Assembly: GCF_023101665.1 (NCBI RefSeq)
Contig: NZ_CP082162.1
Coordinates: 496,001-560,000, forward strand
Length of the DNA: 64,000 nt
From: Bradyrhizobium sp. 195
GTDB taxonomy: Bacteria; Pseudomonadota; Alphaproteobacteria; Rhizobiales; Xanthobacteraceae
Direction of reading: 5' to 3'
Shown here: in pieces, positions 59,676 to 64,000 of the stretch
Layout: the number at the start of each line of letters is the position of its first letter
Position numbering within the stretch: position 1 is the first letter of the stretch
Translations under genes and position numbers: made by a program
The notes under the pieces: model-generated
Databases searched by the model: none
The model's input: only the letters and a program-made list of their open reading frames with translations
What the model was told of the DNA's origin: nothing

Positions 59676-59858
59676 TCACCGGCCGAGACGCCTCTCGACC
59701 CGCTTGCGGGAATTGCCGACCTTCTTGACCGCTTTCTTCACGGCCGATGCCGAGCGGCCAGTTTTCTTCGCTTCATACCGGACTTCGTAGTCCTGTCCCT
59801 TGGCTACCCGCGCTCGGTCCCGTTTGCGCCCTCGCGCGGTCTTCTTCGTCGCCGCCAT
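59676..59858 (-). CDS. DUF3606-like small basic protein
   Basis: A 60-residue basic protein, MAATKKTARGRKRDRARVAK, GQDYEVRYEAKKTGRSASAV, KKAVKKVGNSRKRVERRLGR, matching the DUF3606 pattern (YEVxYxAKKTGxS...VxKAVKxVG). Likely binds DNA. The ATG at 59858 follows GGAGGTGCCG. A perfect EcfG promoter lies at 59894-59918. Such proteins are widespread in the stress regulon of Bradyrhizobium. Confidence 0.85.
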   Translation of the reverse strand: MAATKKTARGRKRDRARVAKGQDYEVRYEAKKTGRSASAVKKAVKKVGNSRKRVERRLGR

Positions 59859-59893
59859 CGGCACCTCCTATCGCGAATGATCGATGCGGGTGC

Positions 59894-59918
59894 AACGCCG
59901 CAAGGATTCGCAGGTTCC
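59894..59918 (-). promoter_or_regulatory. EcfG-type promoter of the DUF3606-like gene
   Basis: On the minus strand GGAAC, 16 bases, CGTT, 36 bases upstream of the ATG at 59858. Confidence 0.75.
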
Positions 59919-60008
59919 GGAGCGATTCCCGCCTACTGGTCTGGGCGGGCGAATTGTTGCGGCCCTTGAGCGGCTCGGCGCCCCTCCAGCAAGCTGGAGG
60001 CCCGCTTC

Positions 60009-60033
60009 CGAACCATAGGCGACAACGGACGTT
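60009..60033 (+). promoter_or_regulatory. Possible EcfG-type promoter (one mismatch)
   Basis: CGAAC, 16 bases, CGTT, with the first base of the -35 box different. Eight bases before the ATG at 60042, the same short distance as at 55122-55131. Confidence 0.4.
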
Positions 60034-60041
60034 ATCGGATC

Positions 60042-60326
60042 ATGTCAGACGCCTTTGACGACTTCCGGGCCTACGCGGTCCGAGCTCTTTGCAAGGCTCG
60101 CTCGATGCGGCAGGGCAGGATGAAGCATCTGCAGCTTGTGGCCGGACGAATTTATAACCTCCTCAAGAAAGAGGCCGCTTACGCTCCGAACATGCAGCAC
60201 CTCGAGGACTTCCGCGCAGCGCAGAAGCTCGAGAAGTCGCTCGATCGGGAGCCTGACGTCGCCGCGACCGCTCAACGTCGTGTCACTTCACCGGGATCGC
60301 AGGACATGGGGCGGGAGGCTCGTTGA
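60042..60326 (+). CDS. Small hypothetical protein before polX
   Basis: A 94-residue helical protein: MSDAFDDFRAYAVRALCKAR, SMRQGRMKHLQLVAGRIYNL, LKKEAAYAPNMQHLEDFRAA. Its stop is immediately followed by the GTG start of polX, so they share a message. I recall this type beside NHEJ genes in Bradyrhizobium; function unknown. Confidence 0.7.
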   Translation: MSDAFDDFRAYAVRALCKARSMRQGRMKHLQLVAGRIYNLLKKEAAYAPNMQHLEDFRAAQKLEKSLDREPDVAATAQRRVTSPGSQDMGREAR

Positions 60327-62009
60327 GTGCCAGCCCTCGACACCCGCGCCGTGGCAAGCCTCCTTCGAGAATATGCGCAGCGCAGCGCCTTGCGCGGCGA
60401 CAATCCGTACCGAGCAAAAGCCTACTCTCGGGCAGCAGATAGCCTGACGGCCCTTGCCATCCCTCTTCATGTCCTCATCGCCGAAGAACGGCTTACCGAG
60501 ATTCCGGGCGTCGGTGAGGCGATCGCCGACATCATCACCAAGCTGCACAAGACGGGCACGCATCCCAGCCTTGAAAAACTGCGCAAGGACATTCCTGAGG
60601 GCGTGCTCGAGCTGCTCTCCGTGCCCGGTCTCCGCCCCGAGAAGGTGCTGCGTCTCTACAAGGATCTCGGCATCACGTCCCTTGCCGAATTGGAGGCGGC
60701 GGCGAAGGACGAGCGCATCAAGAAGGCCAAAGGACTCGGGGCCGCCTTGCAAACCAAGATCCTGCAGAACCTGGCCATTGCGAAGAGCGGTGAAGGCCGC
60801 CTCCATCTGCACCGGGCCGCCGTCCTGCTGGCGCACGCGAAGGAGTCGATCCGCAAGTCTCTACCCGAGCTGAAGCACGTCACCATCGCCGGCGACTTCC
60901 GACGGGGGTGTGAACTCGTCGGCGATCTCTCGATCGTTGCTGAGGCCTCCAAGGCCGGCAAGGCCGCGAAGCCGTCGCCGACGGACGGCCTCCAGATCCA
61001 CCTGTCGGACCGCAAGCACTTCGGCGCCGCGCTTTTGTTCGCGACCGGCTCCGCCGCCCACATCGAGCAGCTCCGGACGCTGGCCGCCGAAAAACAGATG
61101 CGGTTGGAAGCCGATGGCTTGCACAAGGGGCGCACCCTGATTGCCGGCGAGGAGGCCGAGATCTACCGCGCCCTCGGTCTGCCCTTCATCGATCCTGAGC
61201 TCCGGGAGGGGCGCGGCGAGATCGAGGCGGCTCTGAAAGGCAAGTTACCGAAGCTCGTCACCGACCAGGATCTGCGCGGCATCCTTCATTGCCACACAGA
61301 TGCCTCCGACGGCACCGAAACCCTGGAGACCATGGCCAAGGCCACGCGCCAGCGAGGCTTCGAGTATTTCGGCGTGGCCGACCATTCCAAGTCCGCCCAC
61401 TACGCCGGCGGTCTCTCCGTCGAGGAGATTGCGCAGCAGCACCGGGAAGCCGACCGCTTGAATAAGCGCTTCGGCAAGGATTTCCGGATACTCAAAGGCA
61501 TCGAGTCGGACATCCTAGCCGACGGCTCCCTCGACTATCCGGATGACGTGCTGGAGCGTTTCGATTTCGTAGTCGCCAGCATCCACGGCCGCTTCAAACT
61601 GGACCGCAAAGCGCAGACGCAGCGCTTGCTTCGGGCCATCTCCGATCCTCATACCACCATCATCGGCCACATGACCGGCCGGCAGCTCCAGCGGCGACCC
61701 GGCTACAAGATCGACGTCGAGAAGGTGCTGCGGGCCTGCGCCAAGCACGACGTCGTCGTCGAGATCAATGCCCACCCATGGCGGCTCGACCTAGACTGGC
61801 GCTGGCACCAGGCTGCGCTCGAGTTCGGCTGCATGCTCAGCATCAATCCGGACGCGCACTCGATCCCCGAGCTCGACCACATGCACTGGGGCGTCCAAAT
61901 GGCCCGGAAGGGCGGCGTCTCTGCCGACCGAGTCCTGAACGCGATGAACCTTCCCGAGATTACGCGCTACTTCCGCCAGAAGCGGCGCTCGCTCGTTCGC
62001 GCCGCCTGA
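60327..62009 (+). CDS. polX: PolX-family DNA polymerase/PHP phosphoesterase with altered polymerase motif
   Basis: A 560-residue PolX from a GTG at 60327. It has an N-terminal helix-hairpin-helix region (LTEIPGVGEAIADIITKL at 57-74, VPGLRPEKVLRLYKDLG), the palm/fingers (GDFRRGCELVGDLSIVAEA) and a C-terminal PHP domain with H321-C-H323, GVADHSKSAHYAG and the metal histidines of VVEINAHPWRLDLD. In the palm the usual D-x-D metal pair reads D200-L-S202, so the second aspartate is missing and polymerase activity is doubtful. The PHP part looks complete and could act as 3'-5' exonuclease or phosphatase during end joining. It overlaps the MOSC gene (TGATG). Confidence 0.9.
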   Translation: MPALDTRAVASLLREYAQRSALRGDNPYRAKAYSRAADSLTALAIPLHVLIAEERLTEIPGVGEAIADIITKLHKTGTHPSLEKLRKDIPEGVLELLSVPGLRPEKVLRLYKDLGITSLAELEAAAKDERIKKAKGLGAALQTKILQNLAIAKSGEGRLHLHRAAVLLAHAKESIRKSLPELKHVTIAGDFRRGCELVGDLSIVAEASKAGKAAKPSPTDGLQIHLSDRKHFGAALLFATGSAAHIEQLRTLAAEKQMRLEADGLHKGRTLIAGEEAEIYRALGLPFIDPELREGRGEIEAALKGKLPKLVTDQDLRGILHCHTDASDGTETLETMAKATRQRGFEYFGVADHSKSAHYAGGLSVEEIAQQHREADRLNKRFGKDFRILKGIESDILADGSLDYPDDVLERFDFVVASIHGRFKLDRKAQTQRLLRAISDPHTTIIGHMTGRQLQRRPGYKIDVEKVLRACAKHDVVVEINAHPWRLDLDWRWHQAALEFGCMLSINPDAHSIPELDHMHWGVQMARKGGVSADRVLNAMNLPEITRYFRQKRRSLVRAA

Positions 62010-62572
62010 TGCGGCAGGCGCACGATCTCTCGCTCGAAGGAAAGGTGGCGGCGGTCGCCGCCGACCCTGGGCACCACTTCAGCAAACCGGTCCAGGATCG
62101 CATCGTTCTGGTGGAGGGCCACGGCGTCCAAGGCGACGCCCATGCCGGCCCTTTCGTCCGGCACCGTTATCTCGCCCGCCGCCGGCCACGCCTGCCCAAT
62201 CTCCGGCAGGTCCACCTGATCCCGGCCGAGCTCTTTACATTCCTCGCGGAGGCCGGGTTCGAGGTCGCAGCGGGCGACATGGGTGAGAATATCACAACGA
62301 CTGGCCTGGACCTGGAGCGGATGCCGTGCGGTACCTTCATCGAGTTGGGTCCCTCGGCCATCGTCGAGCTGACCGGTCTCCGGACGCCTTGTGTCCTCAT
62401 CGACCGCTTCCGGGCCGGCCTGAAGCAACAGGTGCTCTCGTCGGCGGAAACGGGCCCTGCGTTCAAATCCGGAGTGCTGGGCGTGGTCCGGGCCGGGGGA
62501 CCGGTCGCGGCCGGCGATAGCGCGCGTGTTCGCCTTCCTTCCTCTTCGTTTAGGCCGCTGCCGGCCCTGTAG
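62009..62572 (+). CDS. MOSC-domain protein
   Basis: A 187-residue MOSC (MoCo sulfurase C-terminal) domain protein: VEGHGVQGDAHAGPFVRHRY, LHLIPAEL-type strand (RQVHLIPAELFTFLAEAGFE), GDMGENITTTGLDL, and the conserved cysteine in LTGLRTPCVLIDRF. Members pass sulfur to molybdenum centres or to other metals. The ATG at 62009 overlaps the polX stop. Why it lies in a repair operon is unclear; the molybdenum hydroxylase at 13545 is far away. No signal peptide. Confidence 0.88.
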   Translation: MRQAHDLSLEGKVAAVAADPGHHFSKPVQDRIVLVEGHGVQGDAHAGPFVRHRYLARRRPRLPNLRQVHLIPAELFTFLAEAGFEVAAGDMGENITTTGLDLERMPCGTFIELGPSAIVELTGLRTPCVLIDRFRAGLKQQVLSSAETGPAFKSGVLGVVRAGGPVAAGDSARVRLPSSSFRPLPAL

Positions 62573-62584
62573 AGAGCCCCGACC

Positions 62585-63532
62585 ATGGCCCGAAAATCGA
62601 CGCTGCCTCTTCGCCTGCAGCCCATGCTGGCCACGCTGACGGATGCGCCGTTTGACGATCCCGATTGGGTCTTCGAGGACAAATTCGATGGTTTCCGCAT
62701 GGTCGCGGAGATCCGGCGTGGTCGGGTCGCGCTCTACAGCCGTAATGGGAAGATCATCAGCCACTCCTACGTGGAGGTCGCGAAAGCGCTAGAGGGCGTG
62801 AAGGCGGACGCGGTGATCGATGGCGAGCTCGTCGCGATCGGCAACGACGGCGTCTCCCATTTCCAGTTGCTTCAGAACGCCCTGCGCCATGAGGCGAAAC
62901 TCTTGTACTGCGCGTTCGACCTCATGTTCGCGGACGGCGAGGACCTGCGAGCGCTGCCACTCCTCGAGCGCAAGAAGCGGCTGAAGGCCATCCTGCCGCG
63001 CCACAAGCTGATCGCGTTCAGCAACCACCGCAAAGGCAAGGGAACGAAATTCTTCGTGGAAGCCGAACGAAGGCATCTCGAAGGCATCATGGCCAAGCGC
63101 GCCGACAGCCCGTACGCATCCGGACGCCGGACCGCCGATTGGCTGAAGGTGAAGACGGCGCAGCGGCAGGAGGTCGTAATCGCCGGCTTCACGGCGCCCA
63201 GGCGAACCCGGCCCTTCTTCGGCGCCCTCGTGCTTGCAGTGCGGGAAAATGGTGGGTGGCGGTACATCGGCCACGTCGGCACGGGCTTCAGCCACCAGGT
63301 TCTCGAAGAGCTTCACGGCAAGCTCGTGAGGCTCAAGACAGGCAAGTCCCCGTTTCCAGCCAAGGTGAAGGATGAGCAAGTCACGACCTGGGTGCATCCT
63401 TCGTTGGTCGCGGAAGTGAAGTTCGCCGAGTGGACCAGCAAGGGCGAGCTGCGCCAGCCGGTCTATCTCGGCCTGCGGTCCGACAAAAAGGCCAAGGACG
63501 TGGTTCGCGAAAAGAGTTCGTCGCGAAAATAG
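62585..63532 (+). CDS. ATP-dependent DNA ligase (LigC/LigD ligase-domain type)
   Basis: A 315-residue stand-alone ligase. K33 in FEDKFDGFRMVAE takes the AMP, followed by DAVIDGELVAIG, HLEGIMAKRADSPYASGRRT and WLKVKTAQRQEVVIAGF, then the OB-fold domain ending VYLGLRSDKKAKDVV. It has no polymerase domain. It adds a second ligase to the Ku/LigD set and starts 12 bases after the MOSC gene. The ATG at 62585 follows AGAGAGC. It may act on stationary-phase breaks with Ku or in base excision repair. Confidence 0.93.
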   Translation: MARKSTLPLRLQPMLATLTDAPFDDPDWVFEDKFDGFRMVAEIRRGRVALYSRNGKIISHSYVEVAKALEGVKADAVIDGELVAIGNDGVSHFQLLQNALRHEAKLLYCAFDLMFADGEDLRALPLLERKKRLKAILPRHKLIAFSNHRKGKGTKFFVEAERRHLEGIMAKRADSPYASGRRTADWLKVKTAQRQEVVIAGFTAPRRTRPFFGALVLAVRENGGWRYIGHVGTGFSHQVLEELHGKLVRLKTGKSPFPAKVKDEQVTTWVHPSLVAEVKFAEWTSKGELRQPVYLGLRSDKKAKDVVREKSSSRK

Positions 63533-63560
63533 GGCCGCCGGGAAGAGACGTCCGACTCGG

Positions 63561-64000
63561 TCAGCCAGCTTCGCGCTCGGCTGCCGAAGGCCACGGCGGC
63601 AGGGGCGGCAACCCGAGAGCCGTGCGTACGGGTCCGAACGACCGACGGTGAGCTGCGCATGCACCAAGCCTGGCAAGAGCTTCGTAGTGGGCCGGCACGG
63701 GGTAGCCCTTGTGATCCGCGAAGCCGTAGCCGGGGTGACGAATGTCGAGTGTCCGCATGACCGTGTCGCGCTCGACCTTTGCCAGGATCGAGGCAGCAGC
63801 GATGCTGGCGGACTTGGTATCGCCCTTGATGATGGCCTGCTGGGGGAGGTCGATTTCCTTCAACTGCTTCGCGTCGATCAGCAAGTGCTGCGGCGTCAAC
63901 GCGAGTCCCTGAACCGCACGCTGCATGGCTTGGATGCCCGCCCAATAGATGTTGATCGTGTCGATCTCCGCGACCTCGACGAACGCCACACACCAGCTCT
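63561..64000 (-). CDS. rnhB: Ribonuclease HII, 5' end off the window
   Basis: About 146 codons of an RNase HII; the frame is still open at the right edge ([20 protein letters not shown]), so the catalytic D-E-x-G start is not seen. Present are the Asp of [37 protein letters not shown] and [20 protein letters not shown], ending [16 protein letters not shown]. The form, with LPQQ-IIKGD, resembles RNase HII of Acidobacteria and deltaproteobacteria more than the usual rhizobial copy, so this may be an extra, acquired gene. It would remove ribonucleotides left by the LigD primase. It converges on the ligase gene. Confidence 0.88.
   Translation of the reverse strand, partial: SWCVAFVEVAEIDTINIYWAGIQAMQRAVQGLALTPQHLLIDAKQLKEIDLPQQAIIKGDTKSASIAAASILAKVERDTVMRTLDIRHPGYGFADHKGYPVPAHYEALARLGACAAHRRSFGPVRTALGLPPLPPWPSAAEREAG

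Noticed and set aside
1..64000. CRISPR arrays, rRNA and tRNA genes, IS elements with terminal repeats
   Set aside because: Looked for on both strands; no regularly spaced repeats, no tRNA-like cloverleaf and no transposase gene were seen.

Overview
The window looks like accessory DNA from a Bradyrhizobium-like alphaproteobacterium. It is visibly GC-rich, it carries a rhizobial repABC replication unit, several small genes have GGAAC-N16/17-CGTT promoters typical of the alphaproteobacterial general stress sigma factor EcfG, and many small proteins look like those common in Bradyrhizobiaceae. There are no rRNA or tRNA genes and no CRISPR array. A plasmid, or a plasmid-derived integrated element, fits best, but the ends of the replicon are not visible.

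Region 1 (1-21 kb) is a catabolic/detoxification island. After the end of an ABC importer (ATPase and binding protein) come an operon of epoxide hydrolase, enoyl-CoA hydratase, a frameshifted OsmC and a cupin protein; a glyoxalase-fold protein; a PfpI-like amidotransferase; two secreted alpha/beta hydrolases; a large winged-helix/ATPase/TPR regulator; a molybdenum hydroxylase pair; and an operon with an isochorismatase-like hydrolase, an SDR protein lacking its catalytic tyrosine, a tautomerase and an MFS exporter. Six transcription units are preceded by arrays of TAAC spaced exactly 10 bases apart, always in the direction of the gene. I infer that these form one regulon read by the winged-helix regulator. 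The island is bracketed by two copies of the 3' end of the binding-protein gene, the right one being a decayed fragment.

Region 2 (22-37 kb) is plasmid maintenance and mobility: a MOBP relaxase with its MobC-like accessory protein and a candidate oriT with an IncP-type nic sequence; a parAB pair bracketed by two related 18-base palindromes; HU; a complete repABC unit with a counter-transcribed RNA gene between repB and repC and two identical parS palindromes; and a VapBC toxin-antitoxin pair. Two separate partition systems therefore sit within 10 kb of each other.

Region 3 (37-49 kb) holds genes typical of rhizobial plasmids and ICEs: two DUF736 genes with a shared, covarying hairpin leader, ArdC antirestriction protein, a TOPRIM protein, a large serine recombinase, and decayed genes (a methylase/helicase remnant and a split DUF1419 gene). 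Many of these genes are followed by a GC-rich hairpin.

Region 4 (49-64 kb) is a stress and DNA-repair island for non-homologous end joining: Ku, a LigD without its phosphoesterase domain, a second ATP-dependent ligase, a PolX-PHP protein with an altered polymerase motif, a DnaQ-like exonuclease, a MOSC protein and an RNase HII running off the right edge. These are interspersed with small stress-type proteins and a frameshifted HWE/HisKA_2 sensor kinase. Several of the genes have good EcfG promoter matches, so break repair here is probably tied to the general stress response.
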